Notes: a model not told the origin generated them from the letters alone. A stretch of DNA of 5,533 bases from Caulobacteraceae bacterium (GCA_004144935.1 SDZP01000237.1:1-5533); one strand, 5' to 3'. Numbered from the stretch's first letter, positions 1-5,434 are shown. Program-made: numbers and translations.

Positions 1-1
1 G

Positions 2-70
2 GTGCTGGGCGACGAGCGGACGGTGGAGCGGGCCTATCTGGCCGGCGAGCTGGCGCATCGGCGGGCGTAG
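2..70 (+). CDS. 3' end of an upstream gene, product uncertain (partial)
   Basis: An open frame entering from the left edge ends at the TAG at 68-70, leaving 22 residues: VLGDERTVERAYLAGELAHRRA. Codon choice is GC-rich like the pilus genes, which supports real coding. The pattern 'VLGDERTVERAYLAGE' resembles the C-terminal tail of branched-chain amino acid-type (LivF/LivG-like) ABC transporter ATPases, where a '...VL.D..V..AYLGE' ending is common; this is a weak, memory-based resemblance on a very short fragment. It does not look like the end of a pilin or of a Tad platform protein. The gene is on the same strand as the pilus operon but 319 bases upstream, so it is probably a separate transcription unit. 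Confidence 0.55.
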   Translation: MLGDERTVERAYLAGELAHRRA

Positions 71-110
71 GTCCACTCAGGCTCGCCTATGACGACAAAC
101 CGGAGGTGGC

Positions 111-123
111 TGCGGGCTCCGCA
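111..123 (+). terminator. Small hairpin after the upstream gene, possible weak terminator
   Basis: TGCGG (111-115) and CCGCA (119-123) can form a perfect 5-bp stem with a 3-base loop, 40 bases after the stop codon at 70. It is followed by AAATTC rather than a T-run, so it is at best a weak intrinsic terminator. An alternative overlapping stem CGGAG (101-105) with CTCCG (117-121) is also possible. Confidence 0.2.
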
Positions 124-154
124 AATTCAGGCCCCGAACATATCGCATGCGGTG

Positions 155-170
155 GAGTCCGTGTGGATTC
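155..170. promoter_or_regulatory. Two closely spaced GANTC (CcrM-type) sites
   Basis: GAGTC lies at 155-159 and GATTC at 166-170, 11 bases apart. GANTC is the target of the cell-cycle methyltransferase CcrM in Caulobacter and relatives, and methylated sites in promoters can recruit the regulator GcrA. That these sites act here is inferred from position only. Confidence 0.35.
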
Positions 171-203
171 CCGCATTCGCGAGGATGGGCGGCGATAATA
201 TCG

Positions 204-210
204 TGCTCAA
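204..210 (+). promoter_or_regulatory. TGCTCAA motif, upstream copy
   Basis: This is the first of three copies of the heptamer TGCTCAA in the region upstream of cpaB. It directly abuts the short dyad CGATA-A-TATCG at 193-203. It could be an outlying site for the same DNA-binding protein that may bind the inverted pair at 260-304; no protein is identified. Confidence 0.25.
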
Positions 211-246
211 GAGACCATGACCCGCAGGGTTATCAGTAAACCTCCG

Positions 247-254
247 CTAACCAT
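247..254 (+). promoter_or_regulatory. CtrA-like half-site
   Basis: CTAACCAT matches seven of eight bases of the TTAACCAT half-site described for the cell-cycle regulator CtrA in Alphaproteobacteria. The second half of a full TTAA-N7-TTAA site is absent: the expected position (258-261) reads GCAT. CtrA controls pilin expression in Caulobacter, so a site here is plausible but not shown. Confidence 0.25.
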
Positions 255-259
255 CTCGC

Positions 260-304
260 ATGCTCAAACGCGGTTTACGGCCCTTTACTGTGATTTTTGA
301 GCAT
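260..304. repeat. Perfect 9-bp inverted repeat upstream of cpaB, candidate operator
   Basis: ATGCTCAAA at 260-268 is the exact reverse complement of TTTGAGCAT at 296-304, with 27 bases between. The centres of the two half-sites are 36 bp apart. The spacer holds two TTTAC repeats ten bases apart (274-278, 284-288), so all these sites lie roughly on one face of the helix. The right arm ends 3 bases before the best -10 candidate (307-314), so a protein bound here could affect transcription of the pilus operon. A stem in RNA is possible only if transcription starts further upstream. Confidence 0.4.
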
Positions 305-314
305 ATCCTAAGTC
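284..314 (+). promoter_or_regulatory. Possible promoter of the cpaB-cpaC-cpaE-cpaF operon
   Basis: CCTAAGTC at 307-314 is close to the GCTANAWC -10 element of the Caulobacter housekeeping sigma factor, differing at the first and sixth positions. The nearest -35-like sequence is TTTACT at 284-289, 17 bases upstream, which is longer than the usual Caulobacter spacing. TTTACG at 274-279 matches TTGACG at five of six bases but sits still further away. A start site near 320 would give a leader of about 70 bases. The call rests on weak motif matches. Confidence 0.25.
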
Positions 315-345
315 CCGACCCGTAACCCTGTCGGCCAGTTCAGGG

Positions 346-350
346 GAGTC
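346..350. promoter_or_regulatory. GANTC site between candidate promoter and cpaB start
   Basis: GAGTC lies about 40 bases upstream of the cpaB start codon, in the presumed leader. It is the third GANTC site in this non-coding region. Confidence 0.3.
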
Positions 351-389
351 CGCGACGCGGCCCCCCAAGGGTCATGCGGGGACGTCAGA

Positions 390-1310
390 ATGCGTGTCGC
401 CACTATAGTCAGCCTGGGGGCTTCGGCCCTGCTGGGCGTCGGAGCGCTGGTCGTCGCCAAGACCTGGCTGCCCGACGGATCCGGCCAGGGCAAGGCGGTG
501 GCCTCCGCGCCGGTCACCAACCTGGTGCCGGTCGTCGCCGCCAAGGCCGACATCCCGTTCGGGGTGAAGCTGGCGGCCAAGGACCTGATGATCCTGAAGC
601 TGCCCAGGGACGCGGTGCCGGACGGGACCTATGCCACCATCGAGGCCGTCACCGGCCTGGACAACGGCGGGCCGGTCACCCTGGCCCGCTTCTCCGCCCG
701 CGAACCCATGCTGCCGGCCAAGCTGTCGGGCGGCGGGGTCAAGGCCAATGTCGCCGCCGTCATCGGCGAGGGCATGCGCGCCTACACCATCAAGGTCACC
801 GACGTCTCCGGCGGCGGCGGCCATGTGACGCCGGGCGACCGGGTCGACGTGCTGGTGGCCATGGAGCCGGCCGAGGACGTCAAGATCGAGGGCGTCAGCG
901 GCAAGGGCGCGGTCAGCGGCGCGGTTCTGCAGAACGTCAAGGTGCTGGGCATGGACCTGATCGCCGACCCGGCCAACGTCGACAAGTTCATTCCCAAGAC
1001 CGCCACCCTCGAGGTCAACCTGGAGGACGCCGCCAAGCTGGCCGTCGCCGCCCAGGTCGGCGAGCTGTCCCTGGCCCTGCGCCGCACCGGCTCGGTCGAG
1101 CTGGCCGAGGCCGCCCCGGTCCGCACCCTGACCTGGACCTCCAAGGGCCTGGTCCCCAGAGCCGACGGCGGCGTCAAACCGGTCCGCCGCGCCGCCGGCC
1201 CCCGTCGTCCCGCCGCGCCCCGCGCGCCAGAACAACACACCCTGACCGTGGTCCAGGGCTCCGTCCGGACGACCGTCCAGGTGCCCAACGATCGCCTGGG
1301 AGGCTACTGA
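390..1310 (+). CDS. cpaB: Flp pilus assembly protein CpaB (RcpC family)
   Basis: This 306-residue protein belongs to the CpaB/RcpC family of the Tad (Flp) pilus apparatus. The family sits in the inner membrane and periplasm and is thought to support the secretin channel. An N-terminal hydrophobic anchor spans about residues 5-27 with no obvious cleavage site. A SAF-type domain follows at about 46-112, with the typical 'VVAAKADIPFGVKLAAKDL' strand pattern, then the RcpC/CpaB core at about 119-232, with 'GMRAYTIKV' and 'VTPGDRVDVLVAM'. After about residue 255 comes a Pro/Arg/Ala-rich basic linker (to about 281), then a final conserved strand segment 'HTLTVVQGSVRTTVQVP'. Length is usual for the family. 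The ATG at 390 is chosen because the hydrophobic anchor starts right after it; GGGGA at 378-382 is a modest ribosome binding site. It is the first gene of the operon, one base before cpaC. The identification rests on recognised family patterns and the neighbouring genes. Confidence 0.93.
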   Translation: MRVATIVSLGASALLGVGALVVAKTWLPDGSGQGKAVASAPVTNLVPVVAAKADIPFGVKLAAKDLMILKLPRDAVPDGTYATIEAVTGLDNGGPVTLARFSAREPMLPAKLSGGGVKANVAAVIGEGMRAYTIKVTDVSGGGGHVTPGDRVDVLVAMEPAEDVKIEGVSGKGAVSGAVLQNVKVLGMDLIADPANVDKFIPKTATLEVNLEDAAKLAVAAQVGELSLALRRTGSVELAEAAPVRTLTWTSKGLVPRADGGVKPVRRAAGPRRPAAPRAPEQHTLTVVQGSVRTTVQVPNDRLGGY

Positions 1311-1311
1311 A

Positions 1312-2709
1312 ATGCGCGCCCTGTTCCTGACCGCCGGCGCCTGCCTGGCGTTGGTTTCGGCTCCGGCCTTCGCCCAGGCCAGGCAGGGGGCGGCCGCCGT
1401 CGCCCCCAACCTGTCGGCCAGCGTGCTGCCCGACGTCGATTTCCCGACCTTCACAGCCGACGCGGCCCCCAGCCGCTCGATCACCGTCGCCAAGGACAAG
1501 TCGACCGCCTTCCGCCTGAGCGGCTCGGCCGGCCAGATCGTCATCGCCCAGCCCGACATCGCCGAGATCGTCGCCAATACCGACCGCAGCCTCTACATCC
1601 GCGGCAAGACCCTCGGCGCGACCAACATCCTGGTCTACGACAACAGCAAGCGGCTGGTCGAAGTCATCGACGTCAAGGTCGGCCACGACCTCAGCGGTAT
1701 CCAGTCGGACATGAGCGCCGCTCTGCCCGGCGAGCCGATCAAGGTCAGCAACCTGGCCGGCGGGCTGATGCTGAGCGGCCAGGTGTCGACCAGCTCGGTG
1801 GCCGCCCGCGCCAAGACCATCGCCGAACGCTACGCTCCGGGCGGCGTCAGCTCGACCCTGACCGTCGAGGCGGCGCAGCAGGTGATGCTGGAGGTCCGCA
1901 TCCTGGAGGCCAGCCGCGACAGCCTGAAGGACTTCGGCGTCAACCTGAGCGTCGCCAACAACAGCGGCATCGTGTTCGGATCGGGCTTGGGCCTGATCGG
2001 CAACAACCCGGCCCAGGGGGCCCTGCGGGTGCAGACCAACGTCGGCTCGGCCAGCATCGACCTGACCCTGCGGGCGCTGGAGGAGAAGGGCATCATCCGC
2101 ACCCTGGCGCGGCCGAACCTGGCGGCGATCAGCGGCGAGGAGGCGACCTTCCTGGCCGGCGGCGAGTTCCCCTATCCGGTGCCGGCCGGCATCGGCGAGG
2201 TGACCATCGAGTTCAAGCCGTTCGGGGTGAACCTGAAGTTCACGCCGACCGTGCAGGACAGCGGCCTGATCCGGCTGAAGGTGGCGCCCGAGGTCAGCGC
2301 GCTGGATCCGACCAACGCCCTGAAGCTGGGGACCTACGAGCTGCCGGCCCTGACCGTGCGCCGGGCCTCGACGACCATCGAGCTGCGCGACGGCGAGAGC
2401 TTCGCCATCGCCGGGATGTTCCAGCAGGACTATGTCAACGCCGTGCGCCAGCTGCCCTGGCTGGGCGACATCCCGGTGCTGGGGACGCTGTTCAAGTCCG
2501 GCCGCTGGAAGCGGGCCGAGACCGAACTGCTGATCCTGGTGACGCCGCGCCTGACCACGGCGGCAGGCAGCCAGGCCCTGACCCCCAACCCGATGATCGC
2601 CAGCGCCGAGCCGACCGCCATCGACGTCATCTTCCAGGGGATGGTGATGGACCGGCCGATGACCGCCCCGGTCGGTCGCGATCCCGCCGGCCTGCCGTCC
2701 GCCAACTAA
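1312..2709 (+). CDS. cpaC: Flp pilus outer-membrane secretin CpaC (RcpA)
   Basis: This 465-residue protein is the secretin of the Tad system, forming the outer-membrane ring through which the Flp pilus passes. A signal peptide covers residues 1-21, with a likely cut after 'APAFA'. The 'pilus formation protein N-terminal' domain follows at about 54-123, with 'ITVAKDKSTAFRL' and 'LYIRGKTLGATNILVYD', then a BON-like segment at about 125-185. The secretin domain covers about 188-414, with 'VMLEVRILEASRDSLKDFGV', 'LARPNLAAISGEEATFLAGG', 'VNLKFTPTV', 'LTVRRASTTIELRDGESFAI', 'LPWLGDIPVLGTLFKS' and the closing 'ETELLILVTPRL'. About 50 residues remain after the secretin core. GGGAGG at 1298-1303, inside the last codons of cpaB, is a strong ribosome binding site 8 bases from the ATG, so translation is probably coupled to cpaB. 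The lipoprotein gene cpaD, which often follows cpaC, is absent. Confidence 0.96.
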   Translation: MRALFLTAGACLALVSAPAFAQARQGAAAVAPNLSASVLPDVDFPTFTADAAPSRSITVAKDKSTAFRLSGSAGQIVIAQPDIAEIVANTDRSLYIRGKTLGATNILVYDNSKRLVEVIDVKVGHDLSGIQSDMSAALPGEPIKVSNLAGGLMLSGQVSTSSVAARAKTIAERYAPGGVSSTLTVEAAQQVMLEVRILEASRDSLKDFGVNLSVANNSGIVFGSGLGLIGNNPAQGALRVQTNVGSASIDLTLRALEEKGIIRTLARPNLAAISGEEATFLAGGEFPYPVPAGIGEVTIEFKPFGVNLKFTPTVQDSGLIRLKVAPEVSALDPTNALKLGTYELPALTVRRASTTIELRDGESFAIAGMFQQDYVNAVRQLPWLGDIPVLGTLFKSGRWKRAETELLILVTPRLTTAAGSQALTPNPMIASAEPTAIDVIFQGMVMDRPMTAPVGRDPAGLPSAN

Positions 2710-2724
2710 GAGGAAGTCAGACCC

Positions 2725-3897
2725 ATGAGTTTTGCCGACCGCCGCGTTCTGGCCATCGGTCCCGGTCTGGCCGAGGCCTGCCGGGCCGCCTTCGACGGCG
2801 CGCGCCTGGAGGTTGTCGTTCCCGGCGTCCTGCCGCCCGGCTGGCCGCCCGGCCATGAGCCGGAGCTGGCGGTGCTGGACGGCTCGGCCGATCCGGTGGC
2901 GCTGGCCGAAGCCATCGCCCTGCTGGCCCGGCTGCCCGTGCCGCCGGCCGCGATCCTGGCCGGCGACCAGCTGCCCGCCGCCCTGATGCGGGCCCTGCTG
3001 CGCCTGCCGCGGGCCGACATCGTCGAGGCGCCGTTCGCGCCGCGCGACCTGGCCGAGGCCGCGATGCTGCTGCTGAAGCCGCACGAGACGCCCGTCGCCG
3101 CGCCGCAGGAACAGACCGGCCGCTGCTGGACCGTCGTCGGCGCCGTCGGCGGGGCCGGGGCGACCACCCTCTGCGTCGAGCTGGCCGCCGCCCTGGCCGA
3201 ACGGGCCCAGGGCAAGAAGCGGGTCTGCCTGATCGACCTGAACCTGGCCGACGGGGCCAGCGCCGCCTACCTGGGGGCCGCCGCCAACATGATGCTGGGC
3301 CGCGCCAGCCAGGAGCCGGAGCGCATCGACGCCGCCCTGCTGGGGGTGTTCGCCAGTCCCGCCCCCGGCGGTTTCGACCTGATCGCCCAGGCCCGCGATC
3401 CGCACGGCTTCGAGACGGTGTCGGCCGAGGCGGTGGTGCGGGTGCTGGAGGTGGCCTGCCAAGTCTATGACTTCGTCATCGTCGACGCGCCACGCCATCG
3501 CCGCGCCTGGACCATCGACGTGATGGCCGGGTCGGACGCCCTGCTGGTGGTCAGCGAGCTGACGGTGCCGGCCCTGCTGGCGGCCCGCAGCCTGGTCAGC
3601 GAATTCGAGGCCGACCTGCCGGAAGGCCCGGGACCGCGCATCATCCTCAACCGTTTGGCCAAGCGGGTGTTCGGGCCGGCGCCCTCGACCTCGGAGGCCG
3701 AGAAGGCGCTGGGCCGCAAGGCCGACGGCGGGCTGACCAGCGACTGGGAGGCGGCGGCCGCGTCGGTCAACCTGGGGGGGCCGATCCGCAGCCATCGGCC
3801 CAAGAGCCGCATCGCCAGGGACGTCGACGACCTCGTCGACCGCCTGCTGGCCGCCGCGCCGCACCCGGCCCATGGCTCGGCCGGGAAGGCCGCCTGA
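2725..3897 (+). CDS. cpaE: Pilus localisation protein CpaE/TadZ, ParA/MinD-like, with degenerate P-loop
   Basis: This 390-residue cytoplasmic protein fits CpaE/TadZ, which places the Tad machine in the cell, at the pole in Caulobacter. Residues 1-120 have the fold pattern of a response-regulator receiver: D52 in 'ELAVLDGS' sits at the phosphoacceptor position, but the acidic pocket near the N-terminus is missing and the usual KP motif is 'EAPF' (101-104), so it looks like a pseudo-receiver. A short linker leads to a ParA/MinD-like ATPase domain (about 133-380). Its P-loop is 'VGGAGATT' (141-148), where the signature lysine is V141 and the P-loop lysine is A146. The next motif reads 'CLIDLNLADG' with D171, and the Walker B-like strand is 'YDFVIVDAPR' with D254. 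The late motifs 'IILNR' and 'SEAEKALGR' also fit TadZ. GAGGA at 2710-2714 is the ribosome binding site, 10 bases from the ATG. The gene overlaps cpaF by one base. Whether it binds or hydrolyses ATP is uncertain. Confidence 0.9.
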   Translation: MSFADRRVLAIGPGLAEACRAAFDGARLEVVVPGVLPPGWPPGHEPELAVLDGSADPVALAEAIALLARLPVPPAAILAGDQLPAALMRALLRLPRADIVEAPFAPRDLAEAAMLLLKPHETPVAAPQEQTGRCWTVVGAVGGAGATTLCVELAAALAERAQGKKRVCLIDLNLADGASAAYLGAAANMMLGRASQEPERIDAALLGVFASPAPGGFDLIAQARDPHGFETVSAEAVVRVLEVACQVYDFVIVDAPRHRRAWTIDVMAGSDALLVVSELTVPALLAARSLVSEFEADLPEGPGPRIILNRLAKRVFGPAPSTSEAEKALGRKADGGLTSDWEAAAASVNLGGPIRSHRPKSRIARDVDDLVDRLLAAAPHPAHGSAGKAA

Positions 3898-5273
3898 TGG
3901 CCCGTTTCTCCCTGCGCCGCGCCGCCGTCGCCGAACCGGTCTTCGAGGGGGTGACGACCCACATCGTCGCCGTGCCGGAGACCCCGCCGCCCAGCAACAT
4001 CGACAACGAAATGCTCGACATGCGGCTGCGGCTGCACGCCCGGCTGATCGAGGAGATCGATCTGGGCAAGCTCGGCGAGCTCGACGAGGGCGAGATGCGC
4101 CGGCAGGTGCGCAAGCTGGTCGGGGAGTTCGCCAGAGACGGGCGGCTGGCGCTGAACAGCGTCGAGCTGGACCAGCTGGGCCACGAGGTGTTCGACGAGA
4201 TGGTGGGGCTGGGCCCCATCGAGCCGCTGCTGAAGGACGAGTCGATCAACGACATCCTGATCAACGGCCCCAACCAGGTCTATATCGAGCGGCGCGGCGA
4301 GCTGGTGCTGACCCCGATCCGCTTCCGCGACAACGACCACCTGCTGCGCATCGTCAACCGCATCGTCGCCGCCGTGGGACGGCGGATCGACGAGTCCAGC
4401 CCGATGGTCGACGCCCGCCTGGCCGACGGCAGCCGGGTCAACGCCGCCATCTATCCGATCACGGTGGACGGGGCGGCGGTGTCGATCCGCAAGTTCTCCA
4501 AGAAGCCGCTCAGCCTGGAGCGGCTGGTCGGCGTCGGGGCCATGCCGGCCTGCGTCGCCGAATTCCTGCACGGGGCGGTGAAGGCGCGGGTCTCGACGGT
4601 GATCAGCGGCGGCACGGGCTCCGGCAAGACCACCCTGCTGAACGCCTTTTCCGCCGCCATCAGCGAGGGCGAGCGGCTGATCACCATCGAGGACGCCTGC
4701 GAACTGCAGCTGCAGCAGCCGCATGTGGTGCGCATGGAGACAAGGCCGCCGAACATCGAGGGCAAGGGCGAAATCCGCCAGCGCGAGCTGGTCAAGAACG
4801 CCCTGCGGATGCGGCCCGACCGCGTGATCCTGGGCGAGGTGCGGGGCGAGGAAGCCTTCGACATGCTGCAGGCGATGAACACCGGCCACGAAGGCAGCAT
4901 GGCCACCATCCACGCCAACACCCCGCGCGACGCCATCACCCGCCTGGAGCAGATGGTGGCCATGGGGGGCCTGAGCCTGACGCCGGAAAGCATCCGCGGC
5001 CAGATCGCCAGCGCCGTCGGCATGATCGTGCAGGTCATGCGGCTGTCGGACGGCAAGCGGAAGGTGATGAGCGTCTGCGAGATCACCGGCATGGAGGGCC
5101 AGGTGGTGCAGATGCAGGAGATCTTCATCTTCCAGCGCACCGGCACCGACGCCGAGGGCAATGTGCAGGGCGAGTTCCGGGCGACCGGCCTGCGGCCCAA
5201 ATGCCTGGACGAGATGAACCGCCGGGGCATCCACTACGACACCGCGAATTTCGATCCACAGAGGGCGTTGTGA
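3897..5273 (+). CDS. cpaF: Flp pilus assembly ATPase CpaF (TadA)
   Basis: This 458-residue protein is the secretion ATPase of the Tad pilus, a VirB11/type II-like enzyme expected to form hexamers at the inner face of the cytoplasmic membrane and drive pilin assembly. The first 90 residues are variable. The N-terminal domain, about 91-215, includes 'GLGPIEPLLKDESINDILIN' and 'VDARLADGSRVNAAI'. The catalytic core has Walker A 'GGTGSGKTT' (238-246, K244), an Asp box 'LITIEDACEL' (E265, D266), Walker B 'RVILGEVRGEEA' (E314) and a His box 'GSMATIHANTPRDA' (H339). All expected catalytic residues are present, so the enzyme should be active. Length is usual for CpaF. The ATG shares its A with the TGA of cpaE; GGGAAGG at 3883-3889, inside cpaE, is a ribosome binding site 7 bases upstream, which points to translational coupling. 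It is the last gene of the cluster here; the usual downstream partners cpaG/cpaH are not present. Confidence 0.97.
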   Translation: MARFSLRRAAVAEPVFEGVTTHIVAVPETPPPSNIDNEMLDMRLRLHARLIEEIDLGKLGELDEGEMRRQVRKLVGEFARDGRLALNSVELDQLGHEVFDEMVGLGPIEPLLKDESINDILINGPNQVYIERRGELVLTPIRFRDNDHLLRIVNRIVAAVGRRIDESSPMVDARLADGSRVNAAIYPITVDGAAVSIRKFSKKPLSLERLVGVGAMPACVAEFLHGAVKARVSTVISGGTGSGKTTLLNAFSAAISEGERLITIEDACELQLQQPHVVRMETRPPNIEGKGEIRQRELVKNALRMRPDRVILGEVRGEEAFDMLQAMNTGHEGSMATIHANTPRDAITRLEQMVAMGGLSLTPESIRGQIASAVGMIVQVMRLSDGKRKVMSVCEITGMEGQVVQMQEIFIFQRTGTDAEGNVQGEFRATGLRPKCLDEMNRRGIHYDTANFDPQRAL

Positions 5274-5289
5274 GGTCGGCCGCGCACAT

Positions 5290-5417
5290 CCTCACCCGTT
5301 TACGGGGGAGGGGGACCGCGCAGCGGTGGAGGGGGGAGCCACACACGCAAACAGATACTGCTTGTGGCTCCCCCTCCGTCGCACTTCGTGCACCACCTCC
5401 CCCGGAAGCGGGGGAGG
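5290..5417. repeat. Nested palindromic intergenic element (REP/MITE-like)
   Basis: This 128-base element is an imperfect large inverted repeat with smaller hairpins inside each arm. The ends are mirror hairpins. On the left, CCTCACCCG (5290-5298) pairs with CGGGGGAGG (5303-5311) with one mismatch and a TTTA loop. On the right, CCTCCCCCG (5396-5404) pairs perfectly with CGGGGGAGG (5409-5417) around a GAAG loop. Inside lie ACCGC-GCA-GCGGT (5315-5327) on the left and GCAC-TTC-GTGC (5381-5391) on the right. The centre is a perfect 12-bp stem, GGGGGAGCCACA (5332-5343) with TGTGGCTCCCCC (5363-5374), around a 19-base loop. No protein is encoded. Similar C/G-rich palindromes are dispersed between genes in many Alphaproteobacteria. 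In RNA it would be a very stable fold at the 3' end of the pilus mRNA. Confidence 0.8.
5396..5417 (+). terminator. Perfect 9-bp hairpin, possible 3' end of the pilus transcript
   Basis: CCTCCCCCG and CGGGGGAGG form an uninterrupted 9-bp GC-rich stem with a GAAG loop, about 120 bases after the cpaF stop. It is followed by AAAGGTCGG, with no T-run, so it is not a classic intrinsic terminator; it could still protect the mRNA 3' end or aid termination. It is part of the larger palindromic element. Confidence 0.3.
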
Positions 5418-5434
5418 AAAGGTCGGACGCATGA

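Larger units (their letters stand above)
71..389. other. Non-coding region upstream of cpaB
   Basis: This stretch between the upstream stop codon and the cpaB start has no convincing gene. It is clearly richer in A and T than the flanking genes between about 190 and 330. It holds three GANTC sites (155-159, 166-170, 346-350), three copies of the heptamer TGCTCAA or its complement (204-210, 261-267, 297-303), a dyad CGATA-A-TATCG at 193-203, a CtrA-like half-site at 247-254, and several short complementary pairs. This density of short motifs suggests a regulated promoter for the pilus operon. Confidence 0.7.
5273..5430. repeat. Near-perfect 11-base direct repeat flanking the palindromic element
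   Basis: AGGTCGGCCGC at 5273-5283 and AGGTCGGACGC at 5420-5430 match at ten of eleven positions in the same orientation. They bracket the palindromic element 5290-5417, with 6 and 2 bases between. The left copy begins on the last base of the cpaF stop codon. A direct repeat around an inverted-repeat element is the pattern of a target-site duplication, but the mismatch and unequal gaps leave chance as an option. Confidence 0.4.

Noticed and set aside
194..199. GATAAT as an E. coli-type -10 hexamer
   Set aside because: No -35-like sequence lies at a workable distance upstream, and the hexamer is part of the short dyad at 193-203.
217..300. A 27-codon open frame (starting MTRRVISKPP) upstream of cpaB, a possible leader peptide
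   Set aside because: It has no convincing ribosome binding site and no attenuator-like codon run, and it overlaps the repeated regulatory motifs and comes close to the promoter candidate. Nothing beyond openness supports it.
374..1330. A 318-codon + strand frame overlapping cpaB with an ATG slightly upstream
   Set aside because: Its product is Arg/Gly-rich without hydrophobic or conserved segments. The frame starting at 390 gives a clear membrane anchor, SAF domain and CpaB core.
1174..3873. A very long open frame of 899 codons on the minus strand across cpaC and cpaE
   Set aside because: Its translation is dominated by Gly, Gln, Ala, Arg, Asp and His with no domain pattern, as expected from the complement of GC-rich genes with strong third-position bias. 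The + strand frames here carry clear secretin and TadZ motifs.
3465..5234. A 589-codon minus-strand open frame opposite cpaF and the end of cpaE
   Set aside because: It has the same biased composition and no recognisable motif, while the + strand encodes a full CpaF with all catalytic boxes.
273..5305. The 8-mer GTTTACGG shared by 273-280 and the left terminal hairpin of the palindromic element (5298-5305)
   Set aside because: In the element it covers the hairpin loop and one stem side, and the equivalent loop in the right arm differs. The match is probably chance.
5290..5417. The palindromic element as a CRISPR array or tRNA gene
   Set aside because: There are no regularly spaced repeats with unique spacers, and no cloverleaf with an anticodon arm can be drawn. 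The structure is one inverted repeat with internal hairpins.
3872..5434. A 520-codon + strand frame overlapping cpaF in another register
   Set aside because: The translation is Arg/Gly/Pro/Ala low-complexity sequence typical of a shifted frame in GC-rich DNA, and it runs on through the palindromic element.
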